From Beggiatoa leptomitoformis (GTDB taxonomy: Bacteria > Pseudomonadota > Gammaproteobacteria > Beggiatoales > Beggiatoaceae): a stretch of DNA of 64,000 nucleotides. Under the pieces are notes generated by a model, which was given only the letters and a program-made list of their open reading frames with translations, was not told the DNA's origin and made no database searches. Each line of letters opens with the position of its first letter. The stretch's first letter is position 1. The stretch is from assembly GCF_001305575.3 (NCBI RefSeq), contig NZ_CP012373.2, positions 3,544,261-3,608,260 of the forward strand. The letters are read 5' to 3'. Below, piece after piece: positions 1 to 9,873 of the stretch. The position numbers and the translations under genes are program-made.

Positions 1-128
1 CCCCACATTACCCATTGGTTGGGGTCTTGTTGCAATTTGAGCAGTTCGTCATTTGCTTGGACTTGTCCACCCACTGCTACGGTGAGTAATGCGGCAGAAC
101 ATAAGGTCGCTAACAGTTTTTTATTCAT
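1..128 (-). CDS. xoxF: XoxF-like PQQ-dependent methanol dehydrogenase, N-terminal fragment
   Basis: Only the first 42 codons lie in the window; the gene continues beyond base 1. The peptide starts MNKKLLATLCSAALLTVAVG, a Sec signal peptide with a likely cut after QVQA, and continues NDELLKLQQDPNQWVMW. The segment DPNQWVM after the signal is typical of the mature start of periplasmic PQQ quinoprotein alcohol dehydrogenases, especially the lanthanide-dependent XoxF type. Family knowledge: these oxidise methanol or related alcohols in the periplasm and pass electrons to a cytochrome c. A GGAGAG Shine-Dalgarno sits just before the ATG. The assignment rests on a short stretch, so MxaF or another quinoprotein dehydrogenase is possible. 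Confidence 0.6.
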   Translation of the reverse strand, partial: MNKKLLATLCSAALLTVAVGGQVQANDELLKLQQDPNQWVMW

Positions 129-465
129 AACACTCTCCATTTCTTCTTTGGGTTTTTCGATGCGCAAAACAAAGGTTCAAACAGTTTTTATCGTTAAAGT
201 AAATGTCTGAAACCGCATCTATTATTACAATGACGGTATTTCATTGTGCTAAAAAAACAATTTGTTCCTTTGGTATTATAAAGTGAGTTGATTTATTTAT
301 TATTTTAACCAATTTGACTCACCACCAGCCGTTTGTGGTTATGTAGTAACCACTTTTTATGAACCATAGTGCAGGTTTTCAACCACACGTTACAGAGCAT
401 AGCACAAGATTTTCGTAAAGTTGTATAAAAAATATTGATTGAATGAATAAGGAGTATTGAATTTA
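129..465. other. intergenic region upstream of the xoxF-like gene
   Basis: There is no credible gene in this 337-base stretch. It holds the leader and presumably the promoter of the leftward xoxF-like gene. Two structures stand out: a 7-bp inverted repeat ACAATGA / TCATTGT (227-233 and 241-247, 7-base spacer), placed like an operator about 100 bases before the start codon, and a hairpin with a T-run at 335-358, listed separately. No promoter hexamers could be assigned with confidence. Confidence 0.5.
335..358 (+). terminator. hairpin plus T-run, orphan terminator-like element
   Basis: The stem GTGGTTA / TAACCAC (335-341 and 347-353) closes a 5-base loop and is followed directly by TTTTT. This has the form of a Rho-independent terminator on the plus strand, but no plus-strand gene lies before it. 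It could end an unannotated short transcript or antisense RNA arising near the xoxF start. Confidence 0.45.
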
Positions 466-1620
466 TCAGGGGCTTTTTGTTGAAAGAAGGGATGTTTCTT
501 CTTGTACGCTTGGTAAAATTAGGATAAATGTTGTGCCTTTGCCTTCTTCACTTTCGCAATGAATATTGCCTTGCATGGCTTCAGAGAGCTTTTTAACAAT
601 AAATAGTCCTAATCCTGTGGAGTGTTCATCGCCTGTTGGTTTGGGGGTTAGACGGGCGAATTTGGTAAATAGTTTAGCTTGGTCGGTCGTGCTTAAGCCG
701 TAGCCTTGGTCTTGTATGGAAAATATAACCTGTTGTGCTTGTTTTTGTAGGTTAATATAAATCGTTTTGTGTGCTGGGGAGTATTTGATTGCATTAGATA
801 TGAGGTTGTCGAGAATTTGTTGTAGTGCCGTTAAATCGGCATGAATGAGATATTCGTACTCATCATGTTTTGTTTTTATACGTAAATCTTTTTTTTTGGC
901 ATGTTCATTATGTTGTTTTAATTGGTTACGTAAAATGGGAAGAAAATCTAAAGGTTCTAACGAGAGTGTTAGTCGTCCAGATTCAATTTTATCTACGTCC
1001 AATAAGTTTTTTATGAGTTGAAACATACGCCTTGCTGTGCTGTCAATTTTGCTAGCGTATTCCCCAATTTTGGCAGTGGGTAGCTCGTTACAAGATTTGT
1101 GTAGCACTTCAGCAAGCAGTTGAATCGCTGAGAGTGGATTTTTTAAGTCGTGGGCAGCGATAGTTAGCAGTTCACTTTTTTCTTCATTAAGTTGTTGGAG
1201 AAGCTCATTTTTTATTTGTAAATTGTGTTGTAATTCACGAATAGTTAAATGTGTGTGAATTCGCGCTAAGACTTCTTCTGTTTGAATGGGTTTGGTTACA
1301 TAATCTACTGCACCTAACTTAAAACCCATGATTTTATTGCTAGATATAGCTAAGGCACTCATAAAAATAATGGGTATATCGTAGGTTAAAGGGTCTGCTT
1401 TGAGTAAACGACAGGTTTCAAAACCATTAATGCCGGGCATCATGACATCCAGTAAAATGATATTAGGTAATTCTGCACGAGCCTGTTGTAATGCCGTTTC
1501 TCCATTAGATGCAATAAGCACTCGGTAGCCTTGTTCAACTAAACACGTTAATAAAATATCGATATTTGCTGAAATATCATCAACAAGTAATACGGTTTGA
1601 TTTGGAAGAGGTAAATTCAT
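466..1620 (-). CDS. hybrid response regulator receiver / sensor histidine kinase
   Basis: This is a cytoplasmic two-component protein of about 384 residues without membrane segments. A receiver domain (about 8-127) has the acidic pair in LLVDD, phospho-acceptor Asp in LLDVMMPG and the conserved Lys in YVTKP. A short coiled linker leads to a HisKA domain with the H-box AAHDLKNPL and a HATPase domain with N-box LDNLISNAIKYSP, the G1 motif DQGYGLS and the G2 motif TGLGLFIVKKL. In this architecture the receiver usually takes phosphate from another kinase and tunes this kinase's output. The ATG at 1620 is preferred to a TTG two codons upstream. No cognate regulator is adjacent, so target and signal are unknown. 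Confidence 0.9.
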   Translation of the reverse strand: MNLPLPNQTVLLVDDISANIDILLTCLVEQGYRVLIASNGETALQQARAELPNIILLDVMMPGINGFETCRLLKADPLTYDIPIIFMSALAISSNKIMGFKLGAVDYVTKPIQTEEVLARIHTHLTIRELQHNLQIKNELLQQLNEEKSELLTIAAHDLKNPLSAIQLLAEVLHKSCNELPTAKIGEYASKIDSTARRMFQLIKNLLDVDKIESGRLTLSLEPLDFLPILRNQLKQHNEHAKKKDLRIKTKHDEYEYLIHADLTALQQILDNLISNAIKYSPAHKTIYINLQKQAQQVIFSIQDQGYGLSTTDQAKLFTKFARLTPKPTGDEHSTGLGLFIVKKLSEAMQGNIHCESEEGKGTTFILILPSVQEETSLLSTKSP

Positions 1621-1758
1621 TATCAATTGTAAGAAATGGTTAAGAGAAAATTATTATATTATGTGGTTCATATATACAAATATATACTTTACAAAACAAT
1701 AAATTGATTATTTTTACTGAAAATAGTGCCATTATTAGCACGTTAGAATTAGGTTGCC

Positions 1759-2193
1759 ATGTCAAAACCCAGAGATAGCTTTTACGAACAATCGGGTGTT
1801 ATTCCGTTCATGCGACTGCAAGAGGAATTACATCTTGTCTTAATCACATCGAGCAGTAAACGACAACGTTGGATTGTTCCCAAAGGAATGGTTGAAAAAA
1901 ACCTTACGCCTGCTGAATCTGCAACGAAAGAGGCATGGGAAGAGGCGGGTATTGTGGGTTATACCTATCCTCATGTTGTTGGGGAGTATCAGTATCCAAA
2001 GTGGGGGGGGATTTGTCGAGTACAACTCTTTCTCCTTGAGGTTGAACAACTGTTGACAACATGGGAAGAAGATAAAATACGTTCCCGCCGTTTGGTTACA
2101 CCTACAGAAGCCTATCACTTATTAGATGTTCCAGCGGTAAAAAATATTGTCCTTCAGCTCCCTTCCTTACTCTCTAGCATGATAAGCCCATAA
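1759..2193 (+). CDS. NUDIX hydrolase
   Basis: A 144-residue single-domain protein with the Nudix helix-loop-helix in the form PKGMVEKNLTPAESATKEAW followed by EEAG. The usual REuxEE core reads KEAWEE, and the first box glutamate is replaced by Leu, as seen in the diphosphoinositol/diadenosine polyphosphate (DIPP-like) branch with PKG..E.GLSPAESA. Family knowledge: a metal-dependent pyrophosphohydrolase of nucleoside diphosphate derivatives. The substrate cannot be read from the sequence. It stands alone, divergent from the kinase upstream and about 95 bases before rnpB. Confidence 0.85.
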   Translation: MSKPRDSFYEQSGVIPFMRLQEELHLVLITSSSKRQRWIVPKGMVEKNLTPAESATKEAWEEAGIVGYTYPHVVGEYQYPKWGGICRVQLFLLEVEQLLTTWEEDKIRSRRLVTPTEAYHLLDVPAVKNIVLQLPSLLSSMISP

Positions 2194-2287
2194 ACAGGAT
2201 AAAGAATGAATATTCCTGCTTAACTTTCTTTTACATTATCAATTTTTTACGTTAGACTCTTAAGCAAATACTTTAAAAACGGTTTTT

Positions 2288-2707
2288 GAGAGTTGATCAG
2301 GCAGTCGCTCTGTTTTTTAAACAGGGAGGAAAGTCCGGGCTTCAAAGGACAAGGTGCCAGATAACGTCTGGGAGGCGCGAGCCTACGGAAAGTGCCACAG
2401 AAAATATACCACCTTGTAGAGAGTTTAACCGCTATCAGCAAGGTAAGGGTGAAATGGTGCGGTAAGAGCGCACCGCGTCGCTGGTAACAGAGACGGCAGG
2501 GTAAACCCTACCTGAAGCAAGACCAAATAGGGGGACGTTTTAAGTAATTGTCTTCGGACGTTTATTTAAATAACGTGTTGTCCGCACGGTTCCCGGGTAG
2601 GTTGCTAGAGGTGTTTGGTGACAAACATCCCAGAGGAATGACTGCTACAGACTTATTTTATCTCGGTAAAATAGGTTTGACAGAACCCGGCTTACCGATC
2701 AACTCTC
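2288..2707 (+). ncRNA. rnpB: RNase P RNA (class A)
   Basis: The ends GAGAGTTGAT and ATCAACTCTC form the perfect P1 helix. Inside are the conserved blocks AGGAAAGTCCGGGCT (CR-I), GGTGAAATGGTGCGGTAAGA with GAGCGCACCGC, GGTAAACCC (CR-III region), AGCAAGACCAAATAGG (CR-IV) and CGGTTCCCGGGTAGG, then ACAGAACCCGGCTTA (CR-V). This is the catalytic RNA that removes the 5' leader from tRNA precursors. The length of about 420 nt is normal for a bacterial type A RNA. The ends are set by P1 pairing and could differ by a few bases. Confidence 0.97.
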
Positions 2708-2757
2708 ATCTTTAATTCTTTAATGTTTATTCTGTTAGAGATAATTTCTTAATTTAT

Positions 2758-2781
2758 CTGGGGAATAATTTATTTCCCCAG
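2758..2781. repeat. palindromic hairpin, copy 1 of a recurring CTGGGGAA inverted repeat
   Basis: CTGGGGAA / TTCCCCAG arms of 8 bp enclose an 8-base AT loop, about 50 bases after the rnpB 3' end. No T-run follows, so it is not a textbook terminator, but its place fits a transcript-end hairpin. The same arms recur at 15779-15799 after the lipoprotein gene. Confidence 0.5.
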
Positions 2782-2919
2782 CCTATTTTATGGAGGTTAT
2801 CAGCTAAGAACAAACGTTTATCTATGTTTCCAATCTATGCAAAGTATCCTACGCTACACTGAAGTTATTATTCAGTTCAGTATCGTCATGTACATCAGTT
2901 TTTTTAGGAGAGCCTAAGA

Positions 2920-5900
2920 ATGATTGCTTCCAAATGCCTGAGCAGGTGGAGTCTATATAGTGTTTACGCCCAAACCATAAAACTTAGCTATTTTTTAAAA
3001 ATTCTCTTAACACTATGGGTATTTTGCATAACACCTTCGGCTTTTGCCTTAACATTTTTACAAGCACAGATTGACGGCACAAATGGCGTTGATGGTATTG
3101 CAAGACCAAATGGGATTGCTACTAGTCCTGATGGTCTATTTGTGTACGTAACAAGCTCTATTGATAACGCAATCACGGTTTTTCAACGCGACACCGTTAG
3201 CGGTTCTGCAACACTTGGACAATTAATCTTTGTACAAGTGGTGCGCAGCACTGACATTTCTGGTGCAGGTTTGGTGGGCGCAAATTCTGTAGCGATTAGT
3301 CCTGATGGACGACATCTTTATGTAACAGGGGTTACGGACAGCAGTTTAACCGTTTTTACCCGTAATACGACAACAGGGATGTTAAGTCTGGTAGAAGTAC
3401 AAAAAGACGGTGTAGGAACTGTTACAGATATGTTATTTGCCAATGTAGTGACGCTAAGCCCTGATGGTACGCGTGTTTATGTTACAGCGGCAGGAGATAA
3501 TGCGCTTAATGTGTTTGCACGAGATAGCAATACAGGTGTTTTAACCCTTTTAGGCGTGCAAATTGACGGGGTTAATGGTGTAGATGGCTTGGCTGGGGCT
3601 GCCGATGTCAAAGCAATCAGTGATGGCACTAATACGTTTATTTATGTTGCAAGTTCAAATGATAACGCTGTTACTGTGTTTGCAAAACAAAGCAGTGGTG
3701 AGTTAGTTTTTATAAAAACATATAAGGATGGTGTAGATGACATCAGCAATTTATTGGGTGCAAATGGTTTAGCATTTAGCCCAACAAATAGCCAGCTCTA
3801 TGTTGCTAGTGCGACAAGTAGCTCACTGACGAGCTTTACCCGCAATAGCGATGGCACATTGGTATTTTCAGCCGTCTATAACAATAATCAAAACGGATTT
3901 ACAGGACTTTCAGGCGCGCGCAATGTAGCAGTTAGCACTGATGGCACAAAGGTTTATGTTGCAGGTTTTAATGATAATGCAGTGGTTAGTTTGAAGCGAG
4001 ATGCGACAGGGGTATTAACCGTTGATGATGTTGCGAAACAAGGGACAACGGCTAGCAGTTTACAAGGCATCTCAGCGATTGCAACAACAGGGGCTTATCT
4101 TTATGCCGTGGCTTATTACAGTGGTGCTGTTAATGCCTTTGTTGGGTCTAGCGAAAACTTACAAATTAGTAATACCGCAAGCGCGACAACACTAGAAATC
4201 AATACCGCATTTACCTATACCGCAACAGTCAGTAACACAGGGTTAGCCGCCAATAATGTCACCGTCACCATCACATTACCCACAGGTATCATCTTAAATA
4301 GTAGCCAAACATTACCCAGCGAATGTAGTGCATCAAGCAGTAGCCTTATTTTATGCAGTCTGACAACCTTGGCTGAGGGGCAAAGCGTTCCCTTTGTACT
4401 TCCCTTAAAAACCAGTACAACAGAAGGAACACTCACCTTAAAAAGTCAGGTAACCAGTACCAAAACCACCACCGCCAAAACCACCACGCAAGCAATTACA
4501 GTACAAACTGTCAAAGTTGATTTGGAACTGATTGACGTATTTGCCACACCATCGACAGCCAGCGTCAACACCAACTTTAACTACACCATCAGTTTACAAA
4601 ATAAGCAAAATACCGCTTCAGGGGTGACGTTAAGCGCGACATTACCAACAGAAGTGAGTTATGTTTCAGGTTCGCAAGGTTGCAGTAGCACAACATCCAG
4701 CACGGTAACATGTGCTTTGGGTGTTTTAGATGCGTTAGGCAATGCGACCACAACCGTTACCCTAGTGGTAAAAGCAACCAATATTGCAACGGCTGCAACG
4801 GCAAGTTTTAGCGTTGCCAGCAGTAATACCGATGCCAATAGTAGCAATAACAGCAAATCGTTAAGTGTGAGTATTACAGGCAGTGTTGCTGAAGTCAGCG
4901 CGAGCATTACCAGCGACCGTGACAGTGTTTTAGTCGATGAAAATATCACTTATATCGTGACGGTTGTGAATAATGGCCCTAGCAGTACTGCCGCAGAGTT
5001 AACGGCCTCATTAGTGGGCAATGCAACAATAAGTAGTGTGAGTGCAGCTAATGGGTTATGTAGTACCGTGACGAATAACAGTTTCACATGTACGCTGTCA
5101 GCAATTGGCGTAACCACAACTAGTAATACAACAACCGTAACCATTGTCGCTAAAGCAACTGCTTTGGGTGGTGCAACATTAGGCGCGGTTGTTGCCCCAA
5201 CGGTTTATGATCCAACCACGCCGAATACAGCCAGTCGCACCGTTACGATTACCTCTCCATCAGCCGATATTAGTGTGGATTTAACCGCCAGTCCTAGCCC
5301 TGTTCTTGCGGGTAATAATTTAACTTATACCGCAACCGTTACAAATGCAGGCCCTTCTACAGCAAGTACGGTCACGCTTACCCAAACCTTACCAACAGGT
5401 GCTACGGTGGTGGGTACGCCCAGTATTACGAGCGGACAATGTACGGTTGCTAGTAATATTATTACATGTACAGTCAGTAGTTTAGGGACGGCTGCTACGC
5501 AAAATGCCGTTGTTATGACCAGTGTGATACAACCCACAACATCAGGGTCTTTAAGCAGTACACTCAGTGCAACAGTTGCTACACCTACCGATAGCAATAC
5601 GGCAAACAACAGTAAAACGCTAATAACTGCCGTCACTCAATCCAATGCCGACCTAGAAATTAATGCACTGACAGCGACACCTGACCCCGTGTTGGTTGGT
5701 AATTTGGTAAGTTACAGTACCACTATAAAAAATAATGGCGCAGACAGCGCAAGTGCTGTGGTCTTAACCCAAACCTTAGACAGTAACGTTGCATTTATTT
5801 CCGCCTCTAACACTGCATGTAATTATGCTGCAAGCGTTGTTACCTGCAATTTAGGCATGGTGACAAAAGACCAAAGCGTTACCGTGACAATCATTGCGCA

Positions 5901-8900
5901 ACCCAGCACTTTAGGGACGATTAGCTTTACTGCAAAAGTTGCCAGTGATTCAGCCGACTCTGTTACTACAAATAATCAACAAACGATTACAACGCAAGTA
6001 AGTAGCCCAACAACCCTAATTTATGTTGGTACATTAAAGGATGGGAGTAACGGGCAGAACATGCAGCGGGCAAACGGTGTTACGGTTAGCCCTGATGGTA
6101 AACATGTTTATGTCAGCAGTTTTGGTAGTAATGCTGTCAATATATTTACCCGCGATGCAGTCAATGCAGGACAATTAACCTATGTCAGCAGTGCTATTAA
6201 TGGCACAAACGGTGTGACAGGACTGGGGGGAGCAAGCAATGCGTCTGTTACCCCTGATGGCAAGCATTTGTATGTAGCGAGTTTTACCGATAGCAGCTTG
6301 GCGGTATTTAGTCGGGATGCTTCCAGTGGCGTATTAAGTTTTATCACTAGTTACAGTGGTTTATCGGGTGCATTTGATGTAAAAACGACGGATAGTTATG
6401 TTTACGTTGCGAATGTGAATGATGATTCCATTACTGTTTTTAGCCGTGATGCAACAACGGGTAAATTAACCGTCGTTGAAACGCAACGAACAGGTTTGCT
6501 AGATGGTGTTGTCGGTTTAACCCTAACGACTGATGGTAAACAATTATTAGCGGCTGCATCAGTCAGTAACAGCATTAATGTGTATAACCGTGATATCAGC
6601 ACAGGCGCATTAACGTTATTACAAACCTTAACCAACAATACGAATGGTGTAACGGGCTTAAATGGGGTTAGCGGGTTATCTGTGACAACCGATGGAAAAT
6701 TTGCTTATGCTGTCAGTGGTACTGACAACGCAGTCGTTACTTTTAGTCGCAATCTGGAAACAGGGATATTGAGCTTTGTCCAAGTATTACGTGATGGTGT
6801 GGATGGATTAGATGGATTAGGTGGCGCGTTTGCTGTGTTGGCTAGCCCTGATGGTAATTATGTTTATGTCACTGCAACCTCAGATAATGCAATTACTGTT
6901 TTCGTCCGCAATCTTTCAACGGGTGCATTAACACTGCTTGATTCTCTCGTTGATGGCGTTGAGACAGTTGATGGACTGGCAGGCGCGCGGGGTTTAGCAC
7001 TTAGTACGGGGGGGGCAAATGTTTATGTCACAGGCTTTAATGATAATGCTGTTTCAACTTTCCGTATTTCTAGCGCGGATGTAAGCCTAAGTTTACAAGC
7101 AAATCCCAGCGGCGCATTGTTGGTTGGTGCTAACTTAAGTTATGTCCTGACCGTTACGAATGCAGGTTCAGATACCGCAACAGGTGTTACTGTGCGTGAT
7201 ACTTTGCCTGCAGGGGTAAGTTTTGTCAGCGCAAGTACGTCGCAAGGTGTATGTAGTCAAGCAAGCAATATTGTGACATGCAGTTTAGATAGTCTTGCAA
7301 CAGGTAAGACTGCCACTATCACGCTACTAGTACAAACTGTCAGCGCGGGCAAATTAAGTAATAGTGCGATTGTTGGCGCTAACCAGTTTGACCCAGACAG
7401 TAGCAACAATAGCGCGAGTGTAGAAAATACCGCCGCAACAACGGCTGACTTAACCATCACGATGACGGCAAGCCCAAATCCTGCCAGTCAGTTTGGTGAT
7501 TTAACCTACACTATCACAATGACTAATAACGATAATACTAATACCGCACAAGGTATTTACCTAACTGACCTTTTGCCCACAAACACAACTTTTTCGTCAG
7601 CAATGGTTGGGACAGATAGTAGTGCATGTGAATATGATAGTAGTTTACGCACGGTCACTTGTTTATTAAGCAGTTTACCCGCGAAACAAAGTGCCATAGT
7701 AAATATTGTTGTTGTTACCGCAGAAGCAGGGACGTTAACCAACACGGTTAATGTAGTGACAGATACCGTTGACCCGACAGCGAATACAGCAACACTTGCG
7801 GTGGAAGTTGTATTGAATATTATCAGTGAAACAATTGATAATACAGGTAAAACTATTACAAACTATACGATATCTACCACAGGTGGTGTGCGTAACGGGA
7901 CATTTGCAGGCACGATAGTTAATCAAGGCTTAATTTATAGCGCGGCAGGTGGCACGGTAGAAATTTTAGAAAATGCCGAAGTACGCGGTGGCGGAAAATT
8001 AGGCGGAACAATCAATAATCACGGTACGATTCGTAATATGACGCTGTTAGGTGGTACGGTGATTAGTGGTGGTGTTCTTCGTGGCACAATTCGTGGCTTC
8101 CCCGCAGCACCTGCAACCTTACAAGGTGTGTTAGTTGGTGCAAATGCCTATTTGGAATATGTCATTCTTGCGCCTGATGTCACCCTTGATGCCTCCGTGA
8201 CGCTTGGGGCTGGTGTACGTTTCCAAAGCAGCACTAATATACCCGCAGGCATTGATTTAACTAATTTATATCCTAGCTTGACCGACCCAGCAACAGGTAG
8301 TCAAGTTGTTGACCTTAGTACAGATATTGTTGCAGGTACTGATTTACTATCGGCTATTAATGCGTTACCTGACTTAAAAAATTACGGCTTGGCGTTTACA
8401 CAATCAGCAACGGGTTTAATGACGTTGGTATTAGGCACGGATCATATTGTCGTCATGCCTGTTAGCGTTAAACAAGCCAGTGCGAGCCAAGTCGCGGGTA
8501 TTACAATCAATGCGGACGGCAGCGCGATAATTATTACAGCAACCCGTCGGGAAGTGGTGGTACAACCTGCTGTAGAAGACAGTAGTGCATTACGCACCGC
8601 ATTGGGTGTGCTAGGGGTGAGCAGTTACGATTACTTGTCAGATGGTACGTTAAAAATGCCTGTGGACAGTAGTTTGTACTTTAAAGCACGTCCAGCGTTG
8701 GTGACAACACAAAGTAATGGTGTGACAGGACTTAGTTTCCAAGCGTCGCCTTATACAAGCAATGCGATTGTTACCTTGTTCAAATATGGCGCAGTTCGCC
8801 AGCAGTATTTATATGGTACACCTGTTGACCGTTCTCAACTCAATGATGTTTTACAAGATATTCCTAACGTTCGTTCAGTGCAATTAAATGAAAATGGCAC

Positions 8901-9849
8901 AGGCATCGTGCAGATTGGTAGTCGCACATATATCGTGGTATTTGACTATGTTGTACGTACAGGAACACCCAGTTCTATCACGCAGTTGCAAATTATTGCT
9001 GACCAAAATGGTGATGGGGCTGAAGATGCGTTAGTGGTGTATATGAATGGTGATAGACAGATTATTTATGTCATTCCACAACCTGAATTACCTGTGGATA
9101 TACAAGCCATTCCAGCCGTTAAAAGTGCTGGTTATACCGTGAGTAGTGATGCAGATGAGAACTTGCTCTTGAGTCGTGGCAATGTGCGATTGTTGCTTAA
9201 ACCTACTGAGATTGTGCAATTGCAAGATATCTTATCCCCCATCATGACAATTTATGATGACGGACATGTTTTGTTCATTACCCCGACAGCCCGTCAAGTT
9301 ACCACGCAACCGCTGGTCCAAGATTTAGCCGCCTTTACAACAGGTGTACAAGCACTAGGGTTCAGTAGCGTTATTCAAAATAGTAACGGCAATTTGTTAT
9401 TACAAACAACTAACGCATCGGTTAGTAGTGTTGCTCGCCCATCCTATGCAGCAACCCTAGCACTGGTAAATAATAGTCTAGGGGTGTCCAGTCTAAGCTA
9501 TATATTGCCTAATTTAACCACGTTACGTTTAGGCTTCCGTGACACAAATGGAACAATATGGCAACAGTTGATTTATCCCGCCGCAAAAGAGCCTGAAAAT
9601 TTACGTGCCTTTTTCCAAAATATGCCCTCAGTTCAAACAGTATTGTTTAATAATGACGGGACATTACAGGTTAATAATGCACAGTATAACTTTATAGGGC
9701 GGTTTGATTATGTTGTGACCGCAACAGGCATACCGACCAGTGGTATCCAATTTTCTACACAGCCAGACGCAAATGCTGATGGGTTGACTGACTTTGTGGT
9801 GACATACGGTAATGGGGATCGGCAACTTATCTATCGTCTGCCGCAATAA
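2920..9849 (+). CDS. giant secreted protein: two 7-bladed beta-propellers, seven DUF11 repeats, shared C-terminal module
   Basis: This 2309-residue protein starts at an ATG with AGGAGAG upstream and has a signal peptide with a long N-region (hydrophobic about 25-43, ending PSAFA). Residues 44-410 hold seven repeats of the lactonase/YVTN propeller type (SPDG..VYV...DNA..VF.RD). Five DUF11 domains (about 415-1030) follow, several with a Cys pair, then a second seven-bladed propeller (about 1034-1386) and two more DUF11 domains to about 1630. A Gly/Asn-rich beta-helix-like stretch (1636-1760) leads into two tandem copies of a repeat, each ending in a D.N.DG..D calcium-loop-like motif plus NGDRQ.IY (about 2028 and 2283). 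No anchor is visible, so it is probably exported; adhesion or matrix binding is inference. It appears to share an operon with the next gene, 24 bases away. Confidence 0.85.
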   Translation: MIASKCLSRWSLYSVYAQTIKLSYFLKILLTLWVFCITPSAFALTFLQAQIDGTNGVDGIARPNGIATSPDGLFVYVTSSIDNAITVFQRDTVSGSATLGQLIFVQVVRSTDISGAGLVGANSVAISPDGRHLYVTGVTDSSLTVFTRNTTTGMLSLVEVQKDGVGTVTDMLFANVVTLSPDGTRVYVTAAGDNALNVFARDSNTGVLTLLGVQIDGVNGVDGLAGAADVKAISDGTNTFIYVASSNDNAVTVFAKQSSGELVFIKTYKDGVDDISNLLGANGLAFSPTNSQLYVASATSSSLTSFTRNSDGTLVFSAVYNNNQNGFTGLSGARNVAVSTDGTKVYVAGFNDNAVVSLKRDATGVLTVDDVAKQGTTASSLQGISAIATTGAYLYAVAYYSGAVNAFVGSSENLQISNTASATTLEINTAFTYTATVSNTGLAANNVTVTITLPTGIILNSSQTLPSECSASSSSLILCSLTTLAEGQSVPFVLPLKTSTTEGTLTLKSQVTSTKTTTAKTTTQAITVQTVKVDLELIDVFATPSTASVNTNFNYTISLQNKQNTASGVTLSATLPTEVSYVSGSQGCSSTTSSTVTCALGVLDALGNATTTVTLVVKATNIATAATASFSVASSNTDANSSNNSKSLSVSITGSVAEVSASITSDRDSVLVDENITYIVTVVNNGPSSTAAELTASLVGNATISSVSAANGLCSTVTNNSFTCTLSAIGVTTTSNTTTVTIVAKATALGGATLGAVVAPTVYDPTTPNTASRTVTITSPSADISVDLTASPSPVLAGNNLTYTATVTNAGPSTASTVTLTQTLPTGATVVGTPSITSGQCTVASNIITCTVSSLGTAATQNAVVMTSVIQPTTSGSLSSTLSATVATPTDSNTANNSKTLITAVTQSNADLEINALTATPDPVLVGNLVSYSTTIKNNGADSASAVVLTQTLDSNVAFISASNTACNYAASVVTCNLGMVTKDQSVTVTIIAQPSTLGTISFTAKVASDSADSVTTNNQQTITTQVSSPTTLIYVGTLKDGSNGQNMQRANGVTVSPDGKHVYVSSFGSNAVNIFTRDAVNAGQLTYVSSAINGTNGVTGLGGASNASVTPDGKHLYVASFTDSSLAVFSRDASSGVLSFITSYSGLSGAFDVKTTDSYVYVANVNDDSITVFSRDATTGKLTVVETQRTGLLDGVVGLTLTTDGKQLLAAASVSNSINVYNRDISTGALTLLQTLTNNTNGVTGLNGVSGLSVTTDGKFAYAVSGTDNAVVTFSRNLETGILSFVQVLRDGVDGLDGLGGAFAVLASPDGNYVYVTATSDNAITVFVRNLSTGALTLLDSLVDGVETVDGLAGARGLALSTGGANVYVTGFNDNAVSTFRISSADVSLSLQANPSGALLVGANLSYVLTVTNAGSDTATGVTVRDTLPAGVSFVSASTSQGVCSQASNIVTCSLDSLATGKTATITLLVQTVSAGKLSNSAIVGANQFDPDSSNNSASVENTAATTADLTITMTASPNPASQFGDLTYTITMTNNDNTNTAQGIYLTDLLPTNTTFSSAMVGTDSSACEYDSSLRTVTCLLSSLPAKQSAIVNIVVVTAEAGTLTNTVNVVTDTVDPTANTATLAVEVVLNIISETIDNTGKTITNYTISTTGGVRNGTFAGTIVNQGLIYSAAGGTVEILENAEVRGGGKLGGTINNHGTIRNMTLLGGTVISGGVLRGTIRGFPAAPATLQGVLVGANAYLEYVILAPDVTLDASVTLGAGVRFQSSTNIPAGIDLTNLYPSLTDPATGSQVVDLSTDIVAGTDLLSAINALPDLKNYGLAFTQSATGLMTLVLGTDHIVVMPVSVKQASASQVAGITINADGSAIIITATRREVVVQPAVEDSSALRTALGVLGVSSYDYLSDGTLKMPVDSSLYFKARPALVTTQSNGVTGLSFQASPYTSNAIVTLFKYGAVRQQYLYGTPVDRSQLNDVLQDIPNVRSVQLNENGTGIVQIGSRTYIVVFDYVVRTGTPSSITQLQIIADQNGDGAEDALVVYMNGDRQIIYVIPQPELPVDIQAIPAVKSAGYTVSSDADENLLLSRGNVRLLLKPTEIVQLQDILSPIMTIYDDGHVLFITPTARQVTTQPLVQDLAAFTTGVQALGFSSVIQNSNGNLLLQTTNASVSSVARPSYAATLALVNNSLGVSSLSYILPNLTTLRLGFRDTNGTIWQQLIYPAAKEPENLRAFFQNMPSVQTVLFNNDGTLQVNNAQYNFIGRFDYVVTATGIPTSGIQFSTQPDANADGLTDFVVTYGNGDRQLIYRLPQ

Positions 9850-9873
9850 TGAACAACTGCTGGAGTTTATTTT

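Noticed and set aside
2247-2441. Minus-strand reading frame over the RNase P RNA
   Set aside because: It lies inside rnpB and its sequence reflects the conserved RNA, not a protein.
4215-7926. Several minus-strand reading frames of 60-103 codons within the giant repeat gene
   Set aside because: They are shadows produced by the Thr/Val/Ser-rich repeats, with no ribosome-binding sites or family matches.
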